This document shows positions 53,157 through 62,072 of a DNA stretch of 64,000 bases, in pieces (position 1 is the stretch's first letter; every line of letters begins with the position of its first letter). The notes under the pieces are model-generated. The model made no database searches, was not told where the DNA came from, and worked only from the letters and a program-made list of their open reading frames with translations. This DNA comes from Paraburkholderia sp. GTDB lineage: Bacteria; Pseudomonadota; Gammaproteobacteria; Burkholderiales; Burkholderiaceae. A program made the position numbers and the translations under genes. The DNA lies in the NCBI RefSeq assembly GCF_004298475.1, contig NZ_SCRP01000032.1, positions 62,001 to 126,000 on the forward strand. The letters run 5' to 3'.

Positions 53157-55100
53157 ATGCGACGCGTGAACACAAACGATCCCGCGGGACTCGATGTCGA
53201 AGTGACCGACCTTTCACCTGAGGATGCGGAACGGCTTCATCGGCAGGTTCGCGAACAACACCCCGAATTCCCCGAAGCGCACAACAATCACGGTGCCATG
53301 CTGCAGCGCCTCGGTCGTCTGCAAGAGGCCGAGGATGCGTTTCGGCACGCACTCGCGCTGCGCTCCGACTATCTGGAGGCGCACTACAACCTCGCGCTCA
53401 CATTGCAGGCGACGAACCGTCTGCACGAGGCTGAAGCCGAATACCAGCAAGCGCTGACGATTCAACCCGCGCACGCCGAGTCGCATCACAATCTCGGCAA
53501 CGTGATGAAGTCGCTCGGGCGTCTGCACGAGGCAGAGATTGCATATCGGCGGGCGATCGAAATTCGTCCGCACTATCCGCTTGCGCTGAATAATCTCGCG
53601 AGCGTATTGAAGCTGCGCGAGCGTTATATCGAGGCCGAACTCGCGTGTCGCTGTGCGCTGACGATTCAGCCGCGGTATCCCGAAGCGCTCAACACGCACG
53701 GCACGATCCTCGAAAAGCTCGGGCGCTTGCCCGAAGCCGAAACGGCCTATCGTCATGCGATAGCCATTCGCCCGGATTTCGCCGAAAGCCATTACAACCT
53801 CGGGATCGTGTTTCACGCGCTGGAGCGTCTCGATGACGCGGAAGCGAGCTATCGCGAGGCGCTTGCGCTGCGCCCGGAGCGCGTCGAAATACTGAACAAT
53901 CTCGGCGGCGTGCTACAGGCTCGCGGGTTGCCCGCGCAGGCCGCGGAGCTTTACCGCAGGGCGCTGGCGCTGCGCCCGGAACTGAGCGTGACGCATTACA
54001 ACCTCGGGACGGTGCTCAAGAGCCTCGATTGCCTCGCCGAAGCCGAAGTCGAATATCGTGCGGCGCTTGCGCTCGATCCGCGTTATGCCGATGCGCGTTT
54101 CGGGCTCGCGACGCTGCTGCTGAGTTTTGGGCGGTATGAAGAAGCGTGGGTCGAATACGAGGCGCGTTACGAACCGGAGCGTTTCGTTCATCGCAGGAGC
54201 GAGGTGGTGCTACAGCCCTGTCCGCGTTGGCGCGGCGAGTCGTTGCAAGGCCGCTCGCTGCTGGTCTGGCAGGAGGATGGGCTCGGCGATATGGTGCAGT
54301 TCGGCCGTTATCTGGCGCGCTTGAAGTCGCTCGGGGTTTCACGTTTGACGGTGGCGTGTTTGCCGCCGCTGCACCGGTTACTGCGTGCCGTGGATGGTGT
54401 GGATGAGGTCGTCGTTCATGCAGATGCTCAGGCGCGCGTGGCCGAATTCGATTGCTGGATCAGCCTGATGAGCGTGCCGCTGCGTCTGGGGATGGTCGAT
54501 CATGCGCAAGACGAGGCGCTTTCGCCGGCGGTGTATCTGAAGCCCGATCCCGTTCTGGTCGAGCACTGGCGTGCGCGTCTCGATGCGTTGCCGCCCGGGT
54601 TGCGCGTGGGTCTGGTGTGGAAGGGCAATCCGAAGCATCACAACGATGCACATCGGTCACTGCCTTCGCTTGCCGTGCTTGAACCGCTGTGGCAGGTGCC
54701 GGGCGTTCAGTTCGTCAGTTTGCAGAAAGGGCAGGGTGAGGACGAGGCCGCCATGCCGCCAGAGGGACAGCCGCTGCTGCATCTGGGATCTGAAGTGGCC
54801 GATCTGGCCGATAGCGCCGCGATCGTCGCGCAGCTCGATCTGGTGATTTGCGTGGATACCGCGATGGCTCATATCGCGGGATCCGTTGGCACGCCGTGCT
54901 GGGTGCTGCTGCCCGCGCAGGATATCGACTGGCGCTGGATGCATCAGCGGGAAGATTCGCCCTGGTATCCGGGCGTGCGATTGTTCAGGCAGGGAGCGCA
55001 GGGGCAGTGGGCGGCGGCGGTGGAGCAGGTTCGGGCGGTGTTGCGCGGGAGGATGCCGAGGCCTTGCGATTCCGCGCGCGCAAGTCGATTGGAACCATGA
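53157..55100 (+). CDS. TPR protein with C-terminal GT9-like glycosyltransferase domain
   Basis: About 647 residues. Roughly nine 34-residue tetratricopeptide repeats, such as AHYNLALTLQATNRLHEAEA, fill the first half. The second half resembles ADP-heptose/GT9-type glycosyltransferases: WQEDGLGDMVQFGRYLARLK, VGLVWKGNPKHHNDAHRSL and CVDTAMAHIAGSVGTPCWVL (donor-site Asp and His). TPR-glycosyltransferases of this kind often modify proteins. It borders the nonulosonate operon, so it may transfer or support protein glycosylation, perhaps of flagellin. Start uncertain: ATG 53157, ATG 53109 or GTG 53094. Confidence 0.8.
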   Translation: MRRVNTNDPAGLDVEVTDLSPEDAERLHRQVREQHPEFPEAHNNHGAMLQRLGRLQEAEDAFRHALALRSDYLEAHYNLALTLQATNRLHEAEAEYQQALTIQPAHAESHHNLGNVMKSLGRLHEAEIAYRRAIEIRPHYPLALNNLASVLKLRERYIEAELACRCALTIQPRYPEALNTHGTILEKLGRLPEAETAYRHAIAIRPDFAESHYNLGIVFHALERLDDAEASYREALALRPERVEILNNLGGVLQARGLPAQAAELYRRALALRPELSVTHYNLGTVLKSLDCLAEAEVEYRAALALDPRYADARFGLATLLLSFGRYEEAWVEYEARYEPERFVHRRSEVVLQPCPRWRGESLQGRSLLVWQEDGLGDMVQFGRYLARLKSLGVSRLTVACLPPLHRLLRAVDGVDEVVVHADAQARVAEFDCWISLMSVPLRLGMVDHAQDEALSPAVYLKPDPVLVEHWRARLDALPPGLRVGLVWKGNPKHHNDAHRSLPSLAVLEPLWQVPGVQFVSLQKGQGEDEAAMPPEGQPLLHLGSEVADLADSAAIVAQLDLVICVDTAMAHIAGSVGTPCWVLLPAQDIDWRWMHQREDSPWYPGVRLFRQGAQGQWAAAVEQVRAVLRGRMPRPCDSARASRLEP

Positions 55101-55350
55101 CCGTAACGTGGCGCCGGGCGGGGCGCTTAGCTTAGGATCGCAGCGTGATTCTCCACTGAGTGCATGTCAATGTCTGAGCGCACAGTTGCCACAGTTGCGA
55201 TATACACGTTACAGCCTGGGGGCGCCGGCAGTCATCCGCGTTTCAGGCATTGCCGCTTTCGCAGCGGGATTACTGTCCTCTATCTCCGAACATACTCGCT
55301 ACCCAATCCAGTCGCGCAAGAATGAAGACGATGGATTCCATCATGTAACG

Positions 55351-56106
55351 TCAATCAATAATGAGGTATGACGTTAGCGGGTTGGACGGGTCGCGTCGCA
55401 ATGCGTATCTGGACAGTCCCAGCACCTCTCGCACGGCTAACGTCTCTCCCGGGAATTCTGGACAATTCAATTCATCAAATGCCAATACCGTTCCTTTGGT
55501 GACGTGCGGCAAAATGGCTTCCAGGCAATCCTTGGTCGGCTTGTAAAGGTCAAAATCAAAATACGCCATGGCTACTACCGTTTCTGGATGTCTCGCCAGA
55601 TAAGCCGAGATCGTTTCGGTGGCATCGCCTTTGACAAGTTCGTGCTTGGTCTTTTGCGGGATGGGCGCATTTTGCTCGTGAAAATTCAGAATGGCTTCAA
55701 GGTGGTCTTCCCATCCAGCGGTCACGGCATAGTCTCCGGTCTTGACCATGCCGCCATCCTGATCCGCTACTCCAGGGAACCCCTCAAACGTATCAAAGCC
55801 AATCAGCCTTCGGTTGTAGTTGAAAGGTTCGTGGATTCCGCGCAGCGCCGAGAACAAGGCCATGTTTTGGCCCCACCGGACGCCGAACTCCATAATGACA
55901 CCATGCACAGGAACGATCAGCTGATACAGCTTCTGCATGAAGTTGATGCGGGCCAATGTCTGGCGCGTCAGAAACAGGCCCAGGTTGTCGAGCAATTCTG
56001 AATCCGGCAAAGGCGCCGCACGAAGACTTTCCGCCAAAGCAATCTTTCTGGAAATCTCTGTCTGAGTCGATCCTGAAAGGGTATTAATGGGTTGTTGCGT
56101 TTTCAT
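55351..56106 (-). CDS. TylF/MycF-like class I SAM-dependent methyltransferase
   Basis: A 251-residue methyltransferase. GVIMEFGVRWGQNMALFSAL is the SAM-binding start, FDTFEGFPG the acidic strand and YFDFDLYKPTKDCLEAILPH the metal-binding Asp pattern of macrocin O-methyltransferase relatives, which methylate sugar hydroxyls. It is the last gene of the minus-strand glycan operon, 95 bases after pseI, so it probably methylates the finished or intermediate sugar. Composition is clearly more A/T-rich than the core genes. Confidence 0.8.
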   Translation of the reverse strand: MKTQQPINTLSGSTQTEISRKIALAESLRAAPLPDSELLDNLGLFLTRQTLARINFMQKLYQLIVPVHGVIMEFGVRWGQNMALFSALRGIHEPFNYNRRLIGFDTFEGFPGVADQDGGMVKTGDYAVTAGWEDHLEAILNFHEQNAPIPQKTKHELVKGDATETISAYLARHPETVVAMAYFDFDLYKPTKDCLEAILPHVTKGTVLAFDELNCPEFPGETLAVREVLGLSRYALRRDPSNPLTSYLIID

Positions 56107-56201
56107 CGTTCAACACTATCCGAATTGTTTTCACCAAGGCCAATTTTGCCGACATTTGCGATGTGAGCGTGATCGGCGTGTCTTTTTCTAAGCGGTGGGT
56201 A

Positions 56202-57257
56202 TCAATCCACCATTGCCCAGCGAAGCGCCGTTCCAATTTGTGCATCCACCCGTATTTTTTTTCCCAGCAAACTTTCGTAATGCCGCGGGGCAAGCCCGGC
56301 GCCGGGGCGGACGACGCGCAAATTTTCCGTAGTAAAGACATCGCCCGCTTTCATGTCCTTCGCGACATACAACGAACGGCGATGCTCGATCGATTTCATT
56401 TCCGCAGGCGTAGGTCCGTAAGTCACCTGCCCCAGTGCTAGCCATGCACGGTGCGTTTCGCTGATCAGGCTCTCCAGTTCCGCGGGTTCGAGCGAAAAGG
56501 CACTATCGACGCCGCCGTCTGCGCGGCGCAAAGTGAAGTGCTTTTCAATGACCGTGGCACCCAACGCCACTGCCGCCACCGAAACGCCTACGCCCATGGT
56601 GTGATCCGACAAGCCCACCTGACATCCCAGCAATTCCCGCATGTGAGGGATGGTCCGTATATTGGTGTTTTCAGGCGATGCGGGATAAGTGCTGGTGCAC
56701 TTGAGCAGCACCAGTTCTTTGCAGCCCGCCTCGCGAGCGGTCTGCACGGCCTCGTCCAGTTCCCCCAGCGTAGCCATGCCCGTCGACATGATGATGGGCT
56801 TTCCGGTGCGCGCTGCCTTGCGGATCAAGGGGAGGTGATTATTCTCGAATGAAGCAATCTTGAACGCGGGGACTCCGAGCTGATCCAGAAAATCCACGGC
56901 GGTTTCGTCGAACGGGGAACTGAAGCAAATCAAGCCATGTGATTTGGCGCGTTCCATGATGGGCGCGTGCCACTCCCAAGGCGTATACGCCTTGCTGTAC
57001 AGGTCATACAGATTGCTGCCGTTCCACAGGCTTTTTTCGTCGGAGATGTTGAATTCGCCACGTCGGACATTGAGCGTGATCGTATCTGCGGTGTAGGTTT
57101 GCAGTTTGATGGCATGCGCGCCGGCACGTGCAGCGGCGTCCACCAGTTCAAATGCCCGCTCAAGAGACTGGTTATGGTTGCCGGACATTTCGGCGATGAT
57201 GAACGGCGGGTGTTCCACGCCAATCAGGCAGTCTGCAATGCGAATCGTTGAATTCAT
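56202..57257 (-). CDS. pseI: Nonulosonate synthase, pseudaminic acid synthase type (PseI)
   Basis: Condenses phosphoenolpyruvate with a C6 amino-sugar to make a nine-carbon nonulosonic acid. The 351-residue protein has the NeuB barrel (FIIAEMSGNHNQSLERAFEL, AHAIKLQTYTADTITLN, TSTYPAS, VGLSDHTMG, VIEKHFTL). The C-terminal SAF antifreeze-like domain contains RRSLYVAKDMKAGD. The spacing LYDLYSKAYTPWEWH and CFSSPFDETAVDFL is more PseI-like than sialic NeuB or legionaminic LegI. Start at 57257; the frame runs 10 codons upstream from a TTG. Confidence 0.88.
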   Translation of the reverse strand: MNSTIRIADCLIGVEHPPFIIAEMSGNHNQSLERAFELVDAAARAGAHAIKLQTYTADTITLNVRRGEFNISDEKSLWNGSNLYDLYSKAYTPWEWHAPIMERAKSHGLICFSSPFDETAVDFLDQLGVPAFKIASFENNHLPLIRKAARTGKPIIMSTGMATLGELDEAVQTAREAGCKELVLLKCTSTYPASPENTNIRTIPHMRELLGCQVGLSDHTMGVGVSVAAVALGATVIEKHFTLRRADGGVDSAFSLEPAELESLISETHRAWLALGQVTYGPTPAEMKSIEHRRSLYVAKDMKAGDVFTTENLRVVRPGAGLAPRHYESLLGKKIRVDAQIGTALRWAMVD

Positions 57258-57283
57258 GATGATGCTCGCCTCGAGATTTTCAA

Positions 57284-57958
57284 TCAACGCCAGTCGATAT
57301 CTGGCAATACGTCGGGAAGTAGACTGAGATTGTCAATGGTGTGTTGTGCATCGAATCCCGGCTTGGCTAGCATATTGGCGTGCCCGCCTGTTTTCACTCT
57401 GACCGTCCTTACCCCGATGGGATTAAGCCCGACGAAATCCTTGGCGGGATTGTCTCCAACATAGATCAAGTCGGTCCAGGCACACCGCTCCCTTTCGAGA
57501 ATTCTCCGGAAACACAACGTGGACGGCTTTTCATGCCGGACGCCATAGCGATGGGTCAGAAGAACCTTGGCACACTGGTCCTCCAGTTGCAAAGCCTTGA
57601 CCTTGTTGTATTGGACGATCTTGTGTCCATCCGTTACGAGGTACGGCTTTCTCCCGAGTCTGGCGAGTATGGACCGCGCTTGGGGATAAAGCGAAATCGC
57701 AGGCATATGATGCCGGTATACCTGAACGCATCGGAGCACAGCCTTGCGACTGGCAACACCGTTTTCTGCCAGCCATTGATTGAAGACGGCCCCTCTGCCC
57801 TTTTCGCCCAGAATCGCGTCCATCCTTCCAAGCGATAACTGATAATCCCAGCCGTACTGTTGCTGCATCCAGCTTGCCACAGCCCTGAAACCGCTGTCTA
57901 CGAACGATTTCTCTGGATAGAGCGTGTCGTCCAGATCAAAGATCAGAATCGGCGACAT
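57284..57958 (-). CDS. HAD-superfamily hydrolase (sugar/nucleotide phosphatase-like)
   Basis: A 224-residue phosphatase-type protein. Motif I FDLDDTLYPE (nucleophile and acid/base Asp, near residue 8), motif II VTDG, and motif IV IYVGDNPAKDF are present, with a helical cap between I and II, as in subfamily I HADs. The start at 57958 overlaps the 3' end of the SDR/ATP-grasp gene by 23 bases, indicating coupled expression. A phosphatase is needed when a 9-phosphate nonulosonate or a phosphorylated intermediate is made; that role is an inference. Confidence 0.82.
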   Translation of the reverse strand: MSPILIFDLDDTLYPEKSFVDSGFRAVASWMQQQYGWDYQLSLGRMDAILGEKGRGAVFNQWLAENGVASRKAVLRCVQVYRHHMPAISLYPQARSILARLGRKPYLVTDGHKIVQYNKVKALQLEDQCAKVLLTHRYGVRHEKPSTLCFRRILERERCAWTDLIYVGDNPAKDFVGLNPIGVRTVRVKTGGHANMLAKPGFDAQHTIDNLSLLPDVLPDIDWR

Positions 57959-59852
57959 ATAAATCCTGGGCGACACGAACTTGCCGGAAACGCCCCGGTC
58001 GACGATGAAATGGCCAATCGCCAAGATCGGCACCGGCGATCTCCAGCAAAGACCAATGCAGGCCATCCAGCCCCGCAGCCATTCCTGCCGTCGATGCGCC
58101 ACCGAATCTGGGATTGCACTCGATCACTTGCAGACCACCGGCCTCATCGAGAAACGCCTGCATTACCACCGGTCCGGAAAGTTTCAAGGATTCCAGAATC
58201 ATGCGGGCCGATGCCTCGATAGCCTCGTCGGAAAAAACCGTGGTGACGCGCGATTCGCCATTGACGACCTGATCCCTCCGCCGCAAAACCAGACCCTTAA
58301 CCTTGTGCGTCCGATCCAGCCAGGCATCGATGCTGATTTCAATGCCGTGTACCATCGGCTGAAAAATCGGCGCTTCCAGTTCTGTGGCGTGACGTCTCGC
58401 TTCTTCCCTGGTCAAATTCAACCCCAGTGAACGTGATCCTGCGCCATATCGTTCTTTGACGACCAGGGTATCTGCCGTGAGTTCGTCGAGATTATCCGAG
58501 GCCGGGATGAACGATAAACCGCGCTGTTGGCCGTAACGCGCAAAGGCCAACTTGTCCAGACACAGCGCGATCGAATCGGGCGGAGAAACGATCACCTGTA
58601 TCCCGGCTTTGGCTAGCTCATCTTTATGTTGTGCCCAAAAGAGCAACTCGCCATCGCGGGTAGGCAACACACAATTAATGTTGCGATTGCGCAGTGCTTC
58701 CATGATCTGCGCAAAATTTTCTTTCCGGGTAGGCGGCATTGGCCAGAACTCGTCCGCCACATAGGCTGAAACTGCCCTTGCATCGAGATCGCCAGCCACG
58801 ACCGCTCCATCCGGGCCAAATTGGCGCACTGCCGCTTGCATGGCGCGAACCAGAGGAACCTTGGCGGCCGCGCTACTGATCAACGCCCTGAATCGAAGGT
58901 GCGGCGATGTTGTCCGGCCTGATTGACTGCGCTCATACTCGATGATTTCCGGAATCGCCTTCTCAATGTCGTATTCCGGTTGCCAGCCGATGAGGCTCGT
59001 ATATCGCGAGATATCGGCTTGGGAGGCCTCGTACGGAATATCGGACTCCTCCATGTTTGCCTGCATTTCGGGGAAATATTTCCGAAACACATTCACCACG
59101 TCGGAAACGCTGCGGGCCCTGCCCGTTCCCAGGTTGATGATGCCGGACGCCGTGGGATGCCCGGCCAACCGGATCAGTCCTTCGGCTGTATCGGCGGCAT
59201 AGATATAGTCGAACTGCCCCTCCGGGCGATATACCGTTACAGGCTTGCCCTGAAGCAAATCTCTGGCCCAGCGGGAAATCACATCCCGCGAATTCCGGCC
59301 GTATCCACGGTAAATACGGGCGCACACCGTCGAAAGGCGGTCACCGCAAAACGTATCGATGAAGCGAAGTTCGATTTCGTGCGCGAACTTTGCCATGCCG
59401 GTCAGATTGCGAGGATAGACCGGGTCGGTTTCCTTGAGCGAGATTGCGTGATCTCTCGGCGAATCGAACTGGTACAGGTCGGGCGCATAGATCAGATAGC
59501 TCGAAGCGAACACCACTTTTTTCAGGTCCACCGCATTTCTTGCGAGGCTCATCAAGTGATGGCTCAACTGGACGTTGTGCAGGAAATTTTCTTCCCAAAA
59601 CCCGTAGGATTCTTCCGATCGTTCGAACGTTGCAGCCAGATGAATGAATATTTCGGGGGCAAATGTGTCCCATTCAATTTGCGTCATGCAATTGAGATCA
59701 CCCATCCGATACTGTACCTGGGCGGGAAATCCCTCGGGACGCGGCTTCAAATCAGCGGCCAGCACAATGGCGCCCCGGGCAACTAACCGGGGGATCATCT
59801 CCCGGCCAATCACACCGGCTGCACCGCTAACGAATACTCGCTTACCTTTCAT
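57936..59852 (-). CDS. Two-domain fusion: NAD-dependent epimerase/dehydratase (SDR) plus ATP-grasp ligase
   Basis: A 638-residue protein. Residues 1 to about 315 form an extended SDR: VFVSGAAGVIGREM (nucleotide loop), FASSYLIYAPD, and TGMAK where YGxxK is expected, so the catalytic Tyr is Thr. Later it has GIINLGTGRARSVSDVV. Residues about 345-635 are a CarB-type ATP-grasp: VVKERYGAGSRSLGL (nucleotide Lys) and LQVIECNPRFGGAST (metal-binding Glu/Asn). Such ligases join a carboxylate to an amine or similar nucleophile through an acyl phosphate. It lies mid-operon, overlapping the GNAT gene by 11 bases and the HAD gene by 23. I know no described fusion of this pair in nonulosonate pathways. Confidence 0.85.
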   Translation of the reverse strand: MKGKRVFVSGAAGVIGREMIPRLVARGAIVLAADLKPRPEGFPAQVQYRMGDLNCMTQIEWDTFAPEIFIHLAATFERSEESYGFWEENFLHNVQLSHHLMSLARNAVDLKKVVFASSYLIYAPDLYQFDSPRDHAISLKETDPVYPRNLTGMAKFAHEIELRFIDTFCGDRLSTVCARIYRGYGRNSRDVISRWARDLLQGKPVTVYRPEGQFDYIYAADTAEGLIRLAGHPTASGIINLGTGRARSVSDVVNVFRKYFPEMQANMEESDIPYEASQADISRYTSLIGWQPEYDIEKAIPEIIEYERSQSGRTTSPHLRFRALISSAAAKVPLVRAMQAAVRQFGPDGAVVAGDLDARAVSAYVADEFWPMPPTRKENFAQIMEALRNRNINCVLPTRDGELLFWAQHKDELAKAGIQVIVSPPDSIALCLDKLAFARYGQQRGLSFIPASDNLDELTADTLVVKERYGAGSRSLGLNLTREEARRHATELEAPIFQPMVHGIEISIDAWLDRTHKVKGLVLRRRDQVVNGESRVTTVFSDEAIEASARMILESLKLSGPVVMQAFLDEAGGLQVIECNPRFGGASTAGMAAGLDGLHWSLLEIAGADLGDWPFHRRPGRFRQVRVAQDLYVADSDL

Positions 59853-60411
59853 ATGACCTCAAATATCCATGTACAAGTGCATCGACCGGTTTTTCATCGA
59901 TAACGACGTGCTGCCTCATCGTTCCTTCGCACCGAAACCCGGATGCTTCAAGCACGGCGATATGGTTGGATCTGGTAGCGTAGGTTTCGGTGAATATCCG
60001 GTTTAAACCAAGATCATCGAACGCCAGGCTTTTGACAAGCTGTAGAAATAGCGCAAAATCCCTGCGATAAACCGCATCATCCCCTGCACGCACTGGATCC
60101 ATCAAAAAGGACACTTCCGCCCTGCGGTGTTCCCACGCAATGTGCACCAATCCGCCGTAGCCGATAAGCTCGCCATCGTTAAGGTAGCCGACCAATAGAT
60201 TATCCGGCTGAGGCAGCGCCATCGTTGGCCAGATTTGCCGCTCGTAGTACGACTGCTGACTTTCCGCCGTGATAGGTTGCTTTTGGCGCAGAACATCGAT
60301 TTGCGCGTTGCGCCATAGTCGGATCGCTTCAATGTCGCTATCCTGGACAGGCCTGATCTCTCTCCCGTCGTCCCGAAAAATCTGACTCGAAAGACAAGCG
60401 TAGCGCCTCAT
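59842..60411 (-). CDS. GNAT-family N-acetyltransferase (PseH/RimJ-like)
   Basis: A 189-residue acetyltransferase of the RimJ/RimL type. REIRPVQDSDIEAIRLWRNA opens the domain, IGYGGLVHIAWEHRRAEVSF is the central beta region, and NRIFTETYATRSNHIAVLEA is the acetyl-CoA-proximal end. The nonulosonate context suggests N-acetylation of a 4-amino-sugar, like PseH, though sequence alone does not fix the substrate. Its start overlaps the stop of the upstream methyltransferase gene by four bases. Confidence 0.82.
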   Translation of the reverse strand: MRRYACLSSQIFRDDGREIRPVQDSDIEAIRLWRNAQIDVLRQKQPITAESQQSYYERQIWPTMALPQPDNLLVGYLNDGELIGYGGLVHIAWEHRRAEVSFLMDPVRAGDDAVYRRDFALFLQLVKSLAFDDLGLNRIFTETYATRSNHIAVLEASGFRCEGTMRQHVVIDEKPVDALVHGYLRSYER

Positions 60412-61289
60412 ATCTGGCCTCGAGTAAAAAAAGCCACAACCTGCCGCCCCATTCCCACCTTCGCCATTGCTTCGTAATATGCAATGACGTCATCGATCGG
60501 TTTTCTGGCCAGCAGATTATCAAGCTGGATGCGTGCACGGTTCGCGCCGGGGCCGTTTTCCCTGTTCATCACATAATTTGCATTCGGATGCAGGAGAAAC
60601 CAATCTATCGGAAATTCGCCAAGCACGTTGCGGCAGAAATATCCGGCCGATATCCCAACGGCCCTGAGGCTATCTGCATCGAAATACGACAGATGATCGG
60701 GTGTGGCGATCCAGAATTCTCTGTCGATATGTCCACGCTCCAGGCAGAAATTCTGTAGATCGGAGAAGTCGTTCGGAACGGTGACGATGAGCACCCCATC
60801 TGTCGATAACAGATCACGCAACTGCGCCATCAGTTCGACGGGCTCCAGGACATGCTCCAGAACATTACTCAGAAAAACTGCGTCATATCGGCGACCATTC
60901 TGAACACGGGTGGACAGCAGATCGAATACATCCCCCGTCTCCAGATAGGGCAGGCACGACGGATTCATTTTCTGGACACCGGCCGCACTGAAATCCAATC
61001 CCTCGACCTTCCAGTTCTTGGCCAGAAAATACTGCATGGCGAACCCTTCGCCGCATCCCACGTCGAGCATGAGGCCGGGCGACGTGCCACGAATCTTCTC
61101 GACGACACGAGCGTATCTGGCGATTCTGGAATTGAAATAATCCAGCTCTTCCTGGTCGTACTGGGCGCGATAATTTCCCTGATTCGTCTGATAATATTTC
61201 AGCGCGTAATAGTTTCGAAGCTCTTCCCTGGAAGGCTTTTCGGCAATTTCGTAAAAACCAAGCGGGTGCCTGCGCAGTAGAGCGTTCAT
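60408..61289 (-). CDS. Class I SAM-dependent methyltransferase
   Basis: A 293-residue enzyme with the SAM loop LMLDVGCGEGFAMQYFL, the acidic second strand (VEGLDFSAAG) and the post-loop FLSNVLEHVLEPVELMAQLR, all typical of Methyltransf_23-type proteins. The N-terminal RNYYALKYYQTNQGNYRAQY is shared with methyltransferases of glycan clusters. It starts within the stop codon of pseF (TAATG), so the two are coupled. Substrate unknown, likely a sugar. Confidence 0.85.
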   Translation of the reverse strand: MNALLRRHPLGFYEIAEKPSREELRNYYALKYYQTNQGNYRAQYDQEELDYFNSRIARYARVVEKIRGTSPGLMLDVGCGEGFAMQYFLAKNWKVEGLDFSAAGVQKMNPSCLPYLETGDVFDLLSTRVQNGRRYDAVFLSNVLEHVLEPVELMAQLRDLLSTDGVLIVTVPNDFSDLQNFCLERGHIDREFWIATPDHLSYFDADSLRAVGISAGYFCRNVLGEFPIDWFLLHPNANYVMNRENGPGANRARIQLDNLLARKPIDDVIAYYEAMAKVGMGRQVVAFFTRGQI

Positions 61290-61978
61290 TATCCGAATCT
61301 CCGTTGATGCTTGATCTCAGCCATCAACCAATCTTCTTCGTTATCGATATCCTGAACCTGCGATTCGGGAACCACGACGGATCCTGTATTTCGTCCCAGC
61401 AACGTGCCGTCACGCGCCAATACCTCTGGACGAAACCAGTAGAACTGACCCACGTCGTGATAGGCCGCTGGCAGGTCCTGAGATCGGGTCTGAACGTACT
61501 CGGGCCAATTCATCGCTACTTTTCCGCCAGGATCACGTTGCAGCGATCTCAAAATCGGGTAGCTAAACGACGTGACCGGCATTACCACATCGAAATTTTC
61601 TTCAAACAGAATCTGTCGCGATTGACGCAATAATTCAACGGTGACGAAAGGCGCAGCGGCATACAGGCAGCAGGCGAGGTCAAATTTCTGCCCGCGATCA
61701 CCGTAACTTCCCAGCACCTCGGTTAATACATCGGCGGTCGTTGCTACGTCGCTTGCTGTTTCCGCGGATCGCATGAAGGGAACACGTGCTCCCATACTGA
61801 GCGCAAGCGCGGCAATTTCTGGCCCATCCGTGCTGACCATCACCTCATCGAACAGGCCCGAATCGAGAGCGGCCTGAAGCGGCCACGCCATCATGGGCCG
61901 TTCTCGAAACAGGCGGGTGTTCTTTCCCGGGATGCGTTTGCTACCGGATCGCGCAAGGACGATGGCAATCGATTTCAT
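61289..61978 (-). CDS. pseF: CMP-nonulosonate cytidylyltransferase (PseF-like)
   Basis: Activates a nonulosonic acid to its CMP form. The 229 residues carry VLARSGSKRIPGKNTRLF (CTP-binding), STDGPEIAALALSMGARVPF and YAAAPFV. The segment RSQDLPAAYHDVGQFYWFRP is characteristic of PseF rather than NeuA. The start at 61978 (MKSIAIVLAR) fits the family; the frame runs 21 codons further upstream. The presence of both PseF and PseI makes a pseudaminate-type sugar the best guess. Confidence 0.88.
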   Translation of the reverse strand: MKSIAIVLARSGSKRIPGKNTRLFRERPMMAWPLQAALDSGLFDEVMVSTDGPEIAALALSMGARVPFMRSAETASDVATTADVLTEVLGSYGDRGQKFDLACCLYAAAPFVTVELLRQSRQILFEENFDVVMPVTSFSYPILRSLQRDPGGKVAMNWPEYVQTRSQDLPAAYHDVGQFYWFRPEVLARDGTLLGRNTGSVVVPESQVQDIDNEEDWLMAEIKHQRRFG

Positions 61979-62023
61979 CGTGCTGAAAGGCGAAATTTCG
62001 AGGCTCAAAGGAATTGCCGTATC

Positions 62024-62058
62024 GAGTTTGCAGTGCCGCATTGCGGCACTGCAAGCTC
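62024..62058. repeat. 17-bp inverted repeat at the operon boundary
   Basis: GAGTTTGCAGTGCCGCA and TGCGGCACTGCAAGCTC (one wobble) lie back to back with a single-base centre, 14 bases after the stop of the edge gene and 46 bases upstream of pseF. No T-run follows on either strand. Confidence 0.7.
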
Positions 62059-62072
62059 ACGACAGCATGGCT

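Noticed and set aside
56084..56341. 85-codon frame overlapping the end of pseI and the start of the TylF-like gene
   Set aside because: Most of it is the shifted frame of pseI; the remaining tail has no similarity and no clear start.
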